Positions 1-9,187 of a DNA stretch of 64,000 nucleotides are shown here, piece by piece. A program made the position numbers and the translations under genes. The notes under the pieces are model-generated. The model was not told where the DNA came from, ran no database searches, and was given only the letters and a program-made list of their open reading frames with translations. Source of the DNA: Limnohabitans sp. MMS-10A-178 (GTDB taxonomy: Bacteria > Pseudomonadota > Gammaproteobacteria > Burkholderiales > Burkholderiaceae_C). Numbering within the stretch: the stretch's first letter is position 1; each line of letters begins with the position of its first letter. The stretch spans positions 62,001-126,000 of the forward strand of contig NZ_NERY01000003.1 in assembly GCF_003063375.1 (NCBI RefSeq), written 5' to 3'.

Positions 1-335
1 GCATGCCCGCCACCTTAGACAACGTGCGCAAAGTTTATGCGCTGCGTGCACAAACCATGTGCGATGCACTTCGCCAAAATTTGGGCAATGCCATTTCGTT
101 TGTGCAACCTCAAGGCGGCTTGTTTGTGTGGGCCAGCCTCACTGGCGCAGGTGGCAAAGTGAAAGACGGCAATGCCTTTGCCAAATTGGCCATCGACAAA
201 GGTGTGGCGTTTGTACCCGGTGCACCGTTCTATTGCCAAAACCCCGATCACAGCACTTTGCGTTTCAGTTTTGCCACGGTAGGTGAAGACAAAATTTTGG
301 AAGGTGTCGATCGACTCAAGCAGGCTTTGGTTTGA
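1..335 (+). CDS. PLP-dependent aminotransferase, C-terminal part (5' end outside window)
   Basis: Only the last 110 or so residues are present; the reading frame is open to the window edge and ends at a TGA at 333-335. The visible part resembles the small C-terminal domain of fold-type I aminotransferases of the LysN/MocR-like group: a PQGGLFVW motif followed by a stretch ending in LRFSFA, where the family carries the arginine that binds the substrate carboxylate. The active-site lysine would lie upstream, outside the window. By family it should transaminate an amino acid such as 2-aminoadipate or a branched-chain/aromatic residue, but the substrate cannot be set from this fragment. The following hydrolase starts 8 bases downstream, or overlaps its stop if a TTG start is used, so the two are probably cotranscribed. 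Confidence 0.75.
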   Translation, partial: MPATLDNVRKVYALRAQTMCDALRQNLGNAISFVQPQGGLFVWASLTGAGGKVKDGNAFAKLAIDKGVAFVPGAPFYCQNPDHSTLRFSFATVGEDKILEGVDRLKQALV

Positions 336-343
336 GCCGCTCC

Positions 344-1159
344 ATGAACATTCAGGGCGTTGACATTCTCATTGAAGGCGAGGGCCCTCAAACGCTGCTC
401 ATGTTGCATGGCTGGCCAGACACCCTTGCGCTATGGAACGATACCGTCAATTCACTGAAAGAAAGCCACCAATGCGTGCGCTTCACATTGCCGGCGTTTG
501 ACTCCAAAACGCCACTCCCGCCCAAATCCTTGAGCGACATGGTGGCCTTCATCCATGAGGTACTTGAACAAGTAAGCCCAGACAAACCAGTCACCTTGGT
601 GCTACACGATTGGGGCTGTGTATTTGGTTACGAATATGCGACCACGCATCCTGAGCGCGTGAGTAGCATGGTGGCTGTCGATGTGGGCGATCACAATTCC
701 AGAGCGCTCACGGCTTCTTTGAGTGGCAAAGCCAAATGGGCTGTGTTCAGCTATCAAATTTGGCTGGCCATAGCGTGGCAAGTGGCCAATGTTGGGGGTT
801 CTTGGGGCCGCCCTTTGGCCAACCGAATGACCCGCTACATGGCCAAAGCATTGCGCTGCCCCAGCCCCATTGAAGACATGCACGTTGGAATGAATGCACC
901 ATATGCCATGAAGTGGATGGGAGCCTTGGGTGGCATGGCTACTGCGTGCAATGCGCTGAAAATTTTGCCCATCGCACGGCCCATGCTTTACATCTATGGC
1001 AAACGGAAGCCCTTCATGTTTCACTCTGAAAAATGGCTTGAAAAAATCAATTCCTATCCAGGCTCTAGAGTTGAAGGGTTTGACACAGGTCACTGGGTCA
1101 TGAGTTCAAAGCCAGAACAGTTCAACGCCTTGCTCAAAACTTGGCTGGCTTCAAACTGA
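344..1159 (+). CDS. alpha/beta-hydrolase, epoxide hydrolase/haloalkane dehalogenase-like
   Basis: A 271-residue alpha/beta-hydrolase. An HGWPD oxyanion-hole motif lies near residue 23, the nucleophile elbow reads LHDWGC (an Asp, as in epoxide hydrolases and haloalkane dehalogenases, rather than the usual Ser), and a terminal GFDTGHWV supplies the histidine. These show a soluble hydrolase using an Asp nucleophile; the substrate is not determinable. I chose ATG 344; an in-frame TTG at 332 overlaps the preceding stop and would add four residues. The next gene (PhoD-like) begins two bases after this stop, so the aminotransferase, hydrolase and phosphatase look like one transcript. Confidence 0.8.
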   Translation: MNIQGVDILIEGEGPQTLLMLHGWPDTLALWNDTVNSLKESHQCVRFTLPAFDSKTPLPPKSLSDMVAFIHEVLEQVSPDKPVTLVLHDWGCVFGYEYATTHPERVSSMVAVDVGDHNSRALTASLSGKAKWAVFSYQIWLAIAWQVANVGGSWGRPLANRMTRYMAKALRCPSPIEDMHVGMNAPYAMKWMGALGGMATACNALKILPIARPMLYIYGKRKPFMFHSEKWLEKINSYPGSRVEGFDTGHWVMSSKPEQFNALLKTWLASN

Positions 1160-1161
1160 AC

Positions 1162-2775
1162 ATGTCAGACATGCATCCACTGCCAAACTCTGGCCTTGCT
1201 TCTAGGCGAGACATTTTGAAGTGGGTCACGGCAGCCGTGGCGCCCATCGGCTATTCCTTGTCTTCAGCCCAAACGCCTCTTAAACACAATCCTTTTTCTT
1301 TGGGTGTGGCCAGTGGCTCACCCAAGCACAACTCCGTGGTGCTTTGGACGCGTCTCATGTCTGACGCAAGCACTGGCAACCCTCAATTTGCCAATGCCGA
1401 TGTCACGGTCAAATGGGAAGTGGCAGACGATGAAGGCTTTAGAGTCAATCGGCGCGAAGGCCAAGTGGTGGCGCTGGCAGCTTTGGCACATTCGGTGCAC
1501 TTGGAGCTAGACGGCCTGCAAAGCGACCGGTGGTATTTCTACCGTTTTCAGTATGGCGATGCTCAAAGCGCAACAGGTCGCACGCGCACCTTGCCACACC
1601 CCGAAGCGGTGGTGCAAAAACTGCGCGTGGCCTATGCCTCGTGCCAGCGCTGGGAGCATGGTTACTTCAGTGCTTACCATCACATGTGCCAAGAAAACCT
1701 CGACCTGGTTTTGTTCTTAGGCGACTATATTTATGAGTACGTCGGTGCTGTCAATTCTGTGCGTTTGCCTACAGGTGGATGGGTGCGAAGCCTTGCCGAT
1801 TACCGCGAAAGGTATGCACTTTACAGAAGCGAGAAGAGCTTGCAAGCCATGCACGCGCAGTGCCCTTGGCTGATTACCTGGGACGATCACGAAGTGTCAA
1901 ACGACTACGCCGGATTAGAGCGTGGTCAAAGTGGCAATATCAGCTTCAACTTTGCAGCGCAGCGAGCCCAAGCCTATCAAGCCTTTTACGAGCACATGCC
2001 ACTGCGGGCCAGTGCACTAACCCAATCGATACAAGGCTTGGCACAAGGCGCTGAATTGCGAATTTACGGTCAAGTAGCGTTCGGCAAATTGGCCAACATT
2101 TATTTGCTAGACGACAGGCAATACCGAGACAGGCAAGTTTGCAACAGAGCTGATGGTTATGGCTCTGGTTTTGTCAATCCAGATCAGTGTGAAGACTGGT
2201 TCAACCCCAAACGAAGTTTGTTGGGTGCCCAGCAATCGGTGTGGCTAGACCAAGCCTTTGCCAAAGCCCAAACAGATGCGCGAACTTGGAACGTGGTGGC
2301 GCAGCAAACTATTTTTGGGCGTCGCGATTTTAGAGTTGGCGAGGGCCTCACTTTGTGGAACGACGGCTGGGATGGCTATTCGGCTGCGCGTCAGCAGATG
2401 ACGCAATCGATGCAAAGCAATGCCCTCAAAAACCCAGTTCTCATTGGGGGTGATGTGCACGAAAACTGGGTGGGTCATGTCTTGGCCGATGCCTACAAAG
2501 ACAACAGCGCCAAGGTGGGCGTTGAGTTTTGTGGTGCAGGCATTACAGCCCGATCGGCGGGCAACGCAAAATTGCCAGCGCGCTTGGCCGAAAATCCGCA
2601 CTTCATTTTCGCCGACAGTGAGCGCAAAGGTTATGGCGTGGTGGAATTTACAGCCAAGCAAATTCAAACCGAATTGCGCGTGGTAGATGACGTGCGTCAG
2701 CCAGACACAAAAATTGAAACGCTGGCCAAGTTTGAAGTGGAAGCAGGGGTGCCGCAAGTGCACCGCAAAGCTTAA
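1162..2775 (+). CDS. phoD: PhoD-family alkaline phosphatase/phosphodiesterase, Tat-exported
   Basis: 537 residues, the usual PhoD length. The N-terminus carries a twin-arginine motif (SRRDILK) and a hydrophobic stretch ending near SAQ, predicting Tat export to the periplasm of a folded, metal-loaded enzyme. Metallophosphatase motifs follow in order: SCQRWEHG, FLGDYIYEY, TWDDHEVSNDY and GGDVHENW, the Asp/His/Asn ligands of the Fe/Ca centre known for PhoD. The family releases phosphate from mono- and diesters and is normally induced under phosphate starvation; I see no clear Pho box here. A TTG 21 bases upstream is open, but ATG 1162 puts the Tat motif at the normal distance. The 3' end overlaps serB tail-to-tail by four bases. 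Confidence 0.85.
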   Translation: MSDMHPLPNSGLASRRDILKWVTAAVAPIGYSLSSAQTPLKHNPFSLGVASGSPKHNSVVLWTRLMSDASTGNPQFANADVTVKWEVADDEGFRVNRREGQVVALAALAHSVHLELDGLQSDRWYFYRFQYGDAQSATGRTRTLPHPEAVVQKLRVAYASCQRWEHGYFSAYHHMCQENLDLVLFLGDYIYEYVGAVNSVRLPTGGWVRSLADYRERYALYRSEKSLQAMHAQCPWLITWDDHEVSNDYAGLERGQSGNISFNFAAQRAQAYQAFYEHMPLRASALTQSIQGLAQGAELRIYGQVAFGKLANIYLLDDRQYRDRQVCNRADGYGSGFVNPDQCEDWFNPKRSLLGAQQSVWLDQAFAKAQTDARTWNVVAQQTIFGRRDFRVGEGLTLWNDGWDGYSAARQQMTQSMQSNALKNPVLIGGDVHENWVGHVLADAYKDNSAKVGVEFCGAGITARSAGNAKLPARLAENPHFIFADSERKGYGVVEFTAKQIQTELRVVDDVRQPDTKIETLAKFEVEAGVPQVHRKA

Positions 2776-3479
2776 AAAACTTCTAGCAAACGGTCTAGCC
2801 CGCCTTCTTCAATGGCCACCATGGCTTGTTCACGCACCTTGGGTTTGGCGTGATAGGCCACCGACAAACCGGCCACACCCATCATGGGCAAATCGTTGGC
2901 GCCATCGCCCATGGCAATGGCTTGAGATGCTTCAATGCCCATGAGGGCGCAGGTTTGCAAAAGCATTTTGCGTTTTTCTTCGCCATCGCAAATGTCGCCC
3001 CATTCTTGGTCTACCATGCGGCCGGTTAATTCGCCATTCACCACCTCCAGCACATTGGAGCGGGTCCAGTTGATGCCCAAGCGGTCGCGCACATGGTCGG
3101 TGAAAAAGGTAAAGCCCCCAGAAACCAACAACACCTTCATGCCAGCGGCTTGACAAGCTTTGACCAACTTTTCTGCACCAGGGTTGAGTTGCAGTCTTTG
3201 GTTCAAGACCTCTTCCATGTGTGCCACCGTGACGCCCTTGAGCAAGGCCACGCGCCTGCGCAAGCTGTCTTTGTAATCGGTAATTTCGCCGCGCATGGCC
3301 GCTTCTGTGATGGCGGCCACTTCGGCTTTGCGGCCAGCAGCATCGGCTATTTCGTCCACGCATTCAATGTTAATGAGGGTGGAGTCCATGTCAAAGGCTA
3401 TGAGCTTGAAGTGGCTCAAGCTTAGCGGCGGCGTGAAGCCCTTCACTGTCATGCCTTGAAATGATGTGGGATGGCTCAT
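2772..3479 (-). CDS. serB: Phosphoserine phosphatase
   Basis: 235 residues of the HAD superfamily. Motif I is FDMDSTL (nucleophile Asp and acid/base Asp), motif II is LLVSGGFT, and motif IV is AMGDGANDLPM; this GGFT...GDGAND pattern is diagnostic for SerB. It catalyses the last step of L-serine biosynthesis, dephosphorylating L-phosphoserine in the cytoplasm. It is shorter than the E. coli enzyme (about 320 residues) because the N-terminal ACT-like regulatory region is absent; this short form is common in betaproteobacteria. The start codon lies two bases after the mfd stop, so it is translated from an mfd-serB transcript. Confidence 0.92.
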   Translation of the reverse strand: MSHPTSFQGMTVKGFTPPLSLSHFKLIAFDMDSTLINIECVDEIADAAGRKAEVAAITEAAMRGEITDYKDSLRRRVALLKGVTVAHMEEVLNQRLQLNPGAEKLVKACQAAGMKVLLVSGGFTFFTDHVRDRLGINWTRSNVLEVVNGELTGRMVDQEWGDICDGEEKRKMLLQTCALMGIEASQAIAMGDGANDLPMMGVAGLSVAYHAKPKVREQAMVAIEEGGLDRLLEVF

Positions 3480-3481
3480 TC

Positions 3482-6400
3482 TTATCCTTCCACTTTCTCA
3501 ACTTTGGGTTGACCTAGTGAGCGCAAAATATCGCGCACCATTTGCGCACGTGCTTTGGGGTCGGGCAGCTCACGTTCAATGCGCAGCTTGTCGTTGCCGG
3601 CCAATTGAATGTGACGGTTCTTTTGAATCAACTCAATGATGCGCAGAGGCTCAATGGGCGGGTTGGGTTTGAAGCTGATCACAATGACACCCGGCGATGC
3701 ATCCACCTTCACCACGCCATAAGGTACGCTGAGAACGCGCAAACGGTGCACGTCCATCAAGGTTTGGGCTTGCGCAGGCAATTTGCCGAAGCGGTCGACA
3801 ATTTCTTCTAGCAGGCCATCTATTTGATCGGATGTTTTGGCAGTTGCCAGTTTTTTATAAAACGACAAACGCAAATGTACATCGCCACAATAGTCGTTGG
3901 GCAGCAGGGCCGGCGCGTGCAAATTGATGTCGGTGGCGGCAGACAATGGGCTGAGCAAGTCGGGCTCTTTTCCTAGTTTCAAGCAGCGCACCGCTTCGTT
4001 GAGCATCTCGTTGTAAAGCTGGAAACCAATTTCCAGCATGTTGCCGCTTTGGTTTTCGCCCAGCACTTCGCCAGCACCGCGAATTTCCAAATCGTGCATG
4101 GCCAAATAAAAGCCACTGCCTAATTCTTCCATTTGTTGAATGGCATCTAAGCGTTGTGATGCTTGTTTGGTCAGACCGTCAATTTCGGGCACCATCAAAT
4201 AAGCATAGGCTTGGTGATGGCTGCGGCCCACGCGCCCGCGCAATTGGTGCAACTGCGCCAAGCCAAATTTGTCGGCACGCGAAATCACAATGGTGTTGGC
4301 GGTGGGCACATCAATGCCGGTTTCAATGATGGTGGAGCACAGCAAAATGTTGTAGCGCTGCGCCACAAAGTCGCGCATCACTTTTTCCAAATCGCGCTCG
4401 GGCATTTGACCGTGGGCCACTGCAATACGCGCTTCGGGCAATATTTCTTCTAACTTTTGCCGGCGGTTCTCAATGGTCTCTACTTCGTTGTGCAAGAAGT
4501 AAACCTGTCCGCCGCGTTTCAACTCTCGCAAAACGGCTTCGCGAATCACGCCCACGCCTTCGTTGCGCACAAAAGTTTTGATGGCCAAGCGGCGCTGCGG
4601 TGCGGTGGCAATGACGCTCAAATCACGAATGCCTTCAAGCGCCATGCCCAGAGTTCGGGGAATGGGTGTGGCGGTGAGTGTGAGCACATCCACTTCTGCT
4701 CGCATGGCTTTCATGGCTTCTTTGTGGCGCACACCAAAGCGGTGCTCTTCGTCAATCACCAGCAAGCCAAGGTTTTTAAATTTGGTCGACTCGCTCAGCA
4801 GTTTGTGGGTGCCCACCACAATGTCTACAGTGCCGTCGGCCAAGCCTTTGAGGGCCTCATTCACTTCCTTGGTAGAGCGAAAGCGCGACACTTCGGCCAC
4901 CTTCACTGGCCACTTCGAAAAGCGATCTTTGAGGGTTTGAAAGTGTTGTTCTGCCAGCAGAGTGGTGGGGGCCAAGATGGCCACTTGTTTGCCACCTGTG
5001 ACAGCCACAAACGCCGCACGCAAAGCCACCTCGGTTTTGCCAAAGCCCACGTCGCCGCAAACCAATCGGTCCATGGGGCGGGGGCTGATCATGTCTTGAA
5101 TGACTGCATGAATGGCAGCGTTTTGATCGGCGGTTTCATCGAAGCCAAAGTCATTGGCAAAGACTTCGTAGTCCTGCGGGCTGTAGCGGAAGGGGTGACC
5201 TTCGCGTGCAGCGCGACGTGCATAAATGTTCAACAACTCGGCGGCTGAATCGCGCACTTGTTCGGCGGCTTTGCGTTTGGCTTTTTCCCACTGGCCGCTG
5301 CCCAAACGGTGCAAGGGCGCTTCGTCGGCGCTCACGCCGGTGTATCGGCCAATGAGTTGCAATTGACTTACAGGCACATACAGCGTGGCTTTGTCGGCAT
5401 ATTCCAGGTGCAAAAACTCTTGCAGGGCTGGCGTGCCATCGGGGTTCTTCTCGCCCAAATCCATGTTCACCAAACCGCGGTAGCGGCCAATGCCATGTGC
5501 GTTGTGAACCACTGGGTCGCCCACATTGAGCTCAGACAAATCTTTAATGAGAGCTTCTACATCACTGACTTGCTCTTGTTTTTTTCTACGTCGCGTACTA
5601 ACGCCCGCTGCAAACAACTCAGTCTCTGTGACCAAATCGATGCCAGCTTCAAACCAATGAAAGCCCGAATTCAAAGCCGCGGTGGCAATGCCTATTTTTT
5701 CATCGCTGTCTTGAAACTCTTTCAAGTCATCAAAGGCCGGTGGGTTGACGCCGCTGGCTCGCAAAAAGTCCAACAGACTTTCGCGTCGGCCTTTGCTTTC
5801 AGCCAATATCAAAACGCGATGGGCTGTGTTGCGCAGATGTGCTTGCAATTTGGCCAAAGGCTCTTCTGCGCCGCGCACCACGGTGAGGTCGGGCAGGGCT
5901 TGGGCCAGTGTGTTGTCTGAGTTGCTTTCTGTGCCTTCTGCTGCCACTTGCCTTAAAGCCAACTGCGCATGCTGGTTGGTGCCGGTGTAAAACTGTTCAG
6001 CCGACAAAAACAAGGCTTCTGGCGGCAAAGCGGGCCGCTCAGGGTCGCCTTGTACCAAGCGGTAACGGTCTTTGGTGTCTTGCCAAAAACGCTGAAAGGC
6101 CGGCTCTAAATCGCCATGCAGTACCAAGGTGGCGGGTGCATCGGTGCGAGCACCCAAGTAAACAAATACAGTGGCTGTTTCTTCAAAAAACAGGGGCAAA
6201 TAATATTCAATGCCAGCGGTGGCCACCCCATTGCCAATGTCTTTGTAAATTCGGCTTTTGGTGGGGTCGCCATCTAACAGTTCGCGCCATCGGCTGCGAA
6301 ACTTGCCTCTGGCCGCTTCGTCCATGGGAAATTCTCGGCCGGGTAACAAGCGAACCTCTGGCACAGGGTACAAGCTGCGCTGGGTGTCTGGGTCGAAAGT

Positions 6401-6988
6401 GCGAATGGAGTCAATTTCGTTGTCAAACAAATCGACGCGGTAGGGCACCAGAGAGCCCATGGGAAACAAATCAATCAGTCCGCCGCGCACCGCATATTCA
6501 CCAGGGCTAACCACTTGGCTCACATGGTTGTAGCCGGCCAAAGTGAGTTGGGCTTTGAGCTTGGCTTCGTCCAATTTTTGCTTGGTCTTGAACTGGAAGG
6601 TGTAGCCCGCCAAAAACGAGGGGGGTGCCAAGCGGTACAAAGCGGTGGTGGCCGGAATAAAAACCAAATCTGCGCCGTCGGATTTATCGCGTTGGTTAAT
6701 TCGCCAAAGGGTGGCCAAGCGCTCGCTTATTAGATCTTGGTGCGGCGAAAAGGTGTCGTAGGGCAGGGTTTCCCAGTCGGGAAAAATGGCGCATCGCAGG
6801 CCGGGGGCAAAAAAGGCCACCTCGTCCATCAGCCTTTGGGTGTCGGCGGCATCGGCAGTAACCACTGCAGTGAGCCGACCTTGGGCTTTTTCCCGCTCGG
6901 CCAATTGGGCCAATAGCACAGCGTCTGCCGATCCCATGGGACGGGGCAGGGTGAAGCGTTTTCCTAAGCTAAGCGCGGGTAATTGCAT
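3482..6988 (-). CDS. mfd: Transcription-repair coupling factor Mfd
   Basis: 1168 residues, the family length. N-terminal UvrB-like domains are followed at about residues 485-560 by the CarD-like RNA-polymerase interaction domain (VGDPVVHNAHGIGRYRG). Then comes a RecG-like SF2 translocase with Walker A GDVGFGKTE near residue 645 and Walker B IDEEHRFG near 743, and the TRCF C-terminal domain. The protein displaces stalled RNA polymerase from lesions and recruits UvrA for nucleotide excision repair. It is divergent from ispD with 48 bases between the starts; a TATACT on the minus strand (6999-7004) may be its -10 box. Followed immediately by serB. Confidence 0.96.
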   Translation of the reverse strand: MQLPALSLGKRFTLPRPMGSADAVLLAQLAEREKAQGRLTAVVTADAADTQRLMDEVAFFAPGLRCAIFPDWETLPYDTFSPHQDLISERLATLWRINQRDKSDGADLVFIPATTALYRLAPPSFLAGYTFQFKTKQKLDEAKLKAQLTLAGYNHVSQVVSPGEYAVRGGLIDLFPMGSLVPYRVDLFDNEIDSIRTFDPDTQRSLYPVPEVRLLPGREFPMDEAARGKFRSRWRELLDGDPTKSRIYKDIGNGVATAGIEYYLPLFFEETATVFVYLGARTDAPATLVLHGDLEPAFQRFWQDTKDRYRLVQGDPERPALPPEALFLSAEQFYTGTNQHAQLALRQVAAEGTESNSDNTLAQALPDLTVVRGAEEPLAKLQAHLRNTAHRVLILAESKGRRESLLDFLRASGVNPPAFDDLKEFQDSDEKIGIATAALNSGFHWFEAGIDLVTETELFAAGVSTRRRKKQEQVSDVEALIKDLSELNVGDPVVHNAHGIGRYRGLVNMDLGEKNPDGTPALQEFLHLEYADKATLYVPVSQLQLIGRYTGVSADEAPLHRLGSGQWEKAKRKAAEQVRDSAAELLNIYARRAAREGHPFRYSPQDYEVFANDFGFDETADQNAAIHAVIQDMISPRPMDRLVCGDVGFGKTEVALRAAFVAVTGGKQVAILAPTTLLAEQHFQTLKDRFSKWPVKVAEVSRFRSTKEVNEALKGLADGTVDIVVGTHKLLSESTKFKNLGLLVIDEEHRFGVRHKEAMKAMRAEVDVLTLTATPIPRTLGMALEGIRDLSVIATAPQRRLAIKTFVRNEGVGVIREAVLRELKRGGQVYFLHNEVETIENRRQKLEEILPEARIAVAHGQMPERDLEKVMRDFVAQRYNILLCSTIIETGIDVPTANTIVISRADKFGLAQLHQLRGRVGRSHHQAYAYLMVPEIDGLTKQASQRLDAIQQMEELGSGFYLAMHDLEIRGAGEVLGENQSGNMLEIGFQLYNEMLNEAVRCLKLGKEPDLLSPLSAATDINLHAPALLPNDYCGDVHLRLSFYKKLATAKTSDQIDGLLEEIVDRFGKLPAQAQTLMDVHRLRVLSVPYGVVKVDASPGVIVISFKPNPPIEPLRIIELIQKNRHIQLAGNDKLRIERELPDPKARAQMVRDILRSLGQPKVEKVEG

Positions 6989-7036
6989 GGACTCAGATAG
7001 TATAGTTGGCGTATTGGCAACGAACTTTGACGCACC

Positions 7037-7813
7037 GTGAATTCACCACCCAACGCAAGTCTACAAAACACCGCCAACACGGCCCCTGATGGTGCTGTGT
7101 CGCGCTGCTTTGCATTGGTGCCGTGTGCGGGTTCGGGAGCGCGTGCTGGCACTGCCCAGCCAAAACAATACGAACCCATCGCCGGAAAAAGCATGGTCAT
7201 GCACACCTTGTCAGCATTGGGTTCTGTTGAACGTTTAAGCCAAGTGGTGGTGGTGATCTCACCAAACGATTCACACGCATGGCCTCAAGCGCCAGAGTGG
7301 CCAGCCCATTTCCAACGCCTGGCTTGCGGGGGTGCCACGCGGGCTGAATCTGTTTTCAATGGCTTAACCCAGCTGCTTGAAGAGGGACGGCGCAATTTAC
7401 AAGGAGTGCAAGCCCACGATTGGATTTTGGTGCACGATGCCGCGCGCTGTCTCATTACCTCGGTGGAAATCAATCGCTTGATTGACGCATGCGTTGACGA
7501 TGAGGTGGGCGGCCTGTTGGCCTTACCTTTGCCCGACACCTTGAAAGCCGCAGTAGGCGGCCGCGTGAGCCAGACCTTGCCTAGGCAGGACAAATGGTTG
7601 GCGCAAACCCCACAAATGTTCAGAGCGGGGCAACTTCATGTTGCTTTGCAAGCCAAACACGCAGAGAATTTTGAGGGCATCACCGACGAAGCGAGCGCCA
7701 TGGAATTGGCTGGGTTTTCGCCCAAGCTGGTGGTGGGCAGCTCGCACAATTTCAAGGTGACATATCCCCCCGATTTTGCATTGGCCGAAGATTTGCTAAG
7801 GAGCAGAACATGA
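7037..7813 (+). CDS. ispD: 2-C-methyl-D-erythritol 4-phosphate cytidylyltransferase
   Basis: 258 residues, slightly longer than the usual 230 because of a variable N-terminal tail of about 24 residues before the catalytic core. The nucleotide-binding loop [13 protein letters not shown] and PKQYEPIAG near residue 45 match the glycosyltransferase-like IspD fold; VHDAARCLI is the conserved middle motif. It joins CTP and MEP in the third step of the MEP isoprenoid pathway. GTG 7037 is the first start in frame after the mfd divergence. Its last codons overlap the ispF start (ATGA at 7810-7813), so the two are translationally coupled. Confidence 0.94.
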   Translation: MNSPPNASLQNTANTAPDGAVSRCFALVPCAGSGARAGTAQPKQYEPIAGKSMVMHTLSALGSVERLSQVVVVISPNDSHAWPQAPEWPAHFQRLACGGATRAESVFNGLTQLLEEGRRNLQGVQAHDWILVHDAARCLITSVEINRLIDACVDDEVGGLLALPLPDTLKAAVGGRVSQTLPRQDKWLAQTPQMFRAGQLHVALQAKHAENFEGITDEASAMELAGFSPKLVVGSSHNFKVTYPPDFALAEDLLRSRT

Positions 7814-8289
7814 ACATTCGAATAGGCGAAGGTTGGGACACGCATGCCTTGGTAGAGGGTCGACCCTTGATGTTAGGCGGTGTTCAAATTCCGTTTGAAA
7901 AAGGCTTGTTAGGCCACTCAGATGCCGATGTGCTTTTGCACGCTATTACCGATGCGCTCTTGGGCGCTGCAGGTTTGGGCGACATTGGGCAGCACTTTCC
8001 AGATACCGATGCCACTTACAAAGGCGCAGATTCTGTGCTGCTCTTGAAAAAAGCTTATCAACACGTGAAGCAACTGGGCTGGCACCTAGCCAATGTCGAT
8101 TGCACCATCATTGCGCAAGCGCCCAAACTGGCACCGCATCGCTCAGACATTCGATCTTCCATTGCCAAGGCTTTGGGTGTGCCCGAGTCGCAAGTGAATG
8201 TGAAAGCCAAAACGGCCGAAAAAATGGGCCCTGTGGGTGAGGGCCTGAGCATAGAAGCCAGGGCTGTGGTACTTATTCACAAGCCCTGA
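7810..8289 (+). CDS. ispF: 2-C-methyl-D-erythritol 2,4-cyclodiphosphate synthase
   Basis: 159 residues, exactly family length. Asp10 and His12 (GWDTHAL) and the following [19 protein letters not shown] motif are the divalent-metal and substrate ligands of IspF; the C-terminal [14 protein letters not shown] loop is also diagnostic. It cyclises CDP-ME 2-phosphate with loss of CMP, two steps after IspD. The ispD-ispF overlap of four bases is the common arrangement in proteobacteria; ispE is not next to them here. Converges on bdhA with a four-base gap. Confidence 0.96.
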   Translation: MNIRIGEGWDTHALVEGRPLMLGGVQIPFEKGLLGHSDADVLLHAITDALLGAAGLGDIGQHFPDTDATYKGADSVLLLKKAYQHVKQLGWHLANVDCTIIAQAPKLAPHRSDIRSSIAKALGVPESQVNVKAKTAEKMGPVGEGLSIEARAVVLIHKP

Positions 8290-8293
8290 AGGT

Positions 8294-9064
8294 TTACTGG
8301 GCGGCCCAACCGCCGTCCATGTTCCAAGCCACGCCGCGAATGTTGTTGCCTGTGGCGGAGCATAAAAACACCGCCAGGTCGCCCAATTCTTCGGGGGTGG
8401 TGAATTGCATCGAAGGTTCTTTTTCGCCCAACAGCAATTTGGTGGCTTCTTCATTCGACAAGCCCAATGCTGCCGCCTTGGCGTCCACTTGTTTTTGAAC
8501 CAAAGGTGTGAGCACCCAGCCTGGGCAAATGGCGTTGCAAGTGACGCCCGACTGCGCGTTTTCCAAGGCCGTCACTTTGGTCAAGCCCACAATGCCGTGC
8601 TTGGCAGCCACATAAGCCGACTTTTCTGCAGAGCCCACCAAGCCGTGCACCGAAGCCACATTGATAATGCGGCCCCAGTTGGCCTTTTGCATAGCTGGCA
8701 GCACTGCGCGTGAAGCGTGGAAGGCGCTGGACAAATTAATGGCGATGATGGCGTCCCAACGCTCAATAGGAAAGTTTTCAACCCGAGCTACATGCTGAAT
8801 GCCCGCGTTATTCACCAAAATGTCGACACGGCCAAACTTTTCTTCGGCAAACTTCACCATGGCTTCAATTTCGGCAGGCTTGCTCATGTCGGCACCGTGG
8901 TAGGCCACCTGCACGCCCAAAGCAGCCACCTCGGCCGTTGGGCCTGCGTGATCGCCAAAGCCATTTAAAACAATGTTGGCACCCTGTTTGGCCAAGGCCT
9001 TGGCAATGCCTAAGCCAATGCCACTGGTGGAGCCTGTAACGAGTGCTGTTTTGCCCTTGAGCAT
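8294..9064 (-). CDS. bdhA: D-3-hydroxybutyrate dehydrogenase (SDR family)
   Basis: 256-residue classical short-chain dehydrogenase: NAD-binding TGSTSGIGLGIA near residue 10, NNAG near 88, and a catalytic YVAAKHG with the upstream NVASVHGLVGS serine. The exact VASVHGLV-S and AICPGWVLTPLV patterns are typical of BdhA, which oxidises D-3-hydroxybutyrate to acetoacetate during polyhydroxybutyrate turnover. A GGAGAA ribosome site precedes the ATG. Together with phaR at 31.9 kb this indicates a PHB-storing organism. The assignment within the SDR family is by motif recognition; substrate is inferred. Confidence 0.85.
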   Translation of the reverse strand: MLKGKTALVTGSTSGIGLGIAKALAKQGANIVLNGFGDHAGPTAEVAALGVQVAYHGADMSKPAEIEAMVKFAEEKFGRVDILVNNAGIQHVARVENFPIERWDAIIAINLSSAFHASRAVLPAMQKANWGRIINVASVHGLVGSAEKSAYVAAKHGIVGLTKVTALENAQSGVTCNAICPGWVLTPLVQKQVDAKAAALGLSNEEATKLLLGEKEPSMQFTTPEELGDLAVFLCSATGNNIRGVAWNMDGGWAAQ

Positions 9065-9187
9065 GGTGGTTCTCCGAATGAATTACGATGTGGAAAAGTG
9101 AATTATGGCGCGTCAATGGCCCGAAGGGCTGATGATCCTGCGCAAAATTTTGAAACCACAACTGACAAGCTAACTTTTCAAAACCAT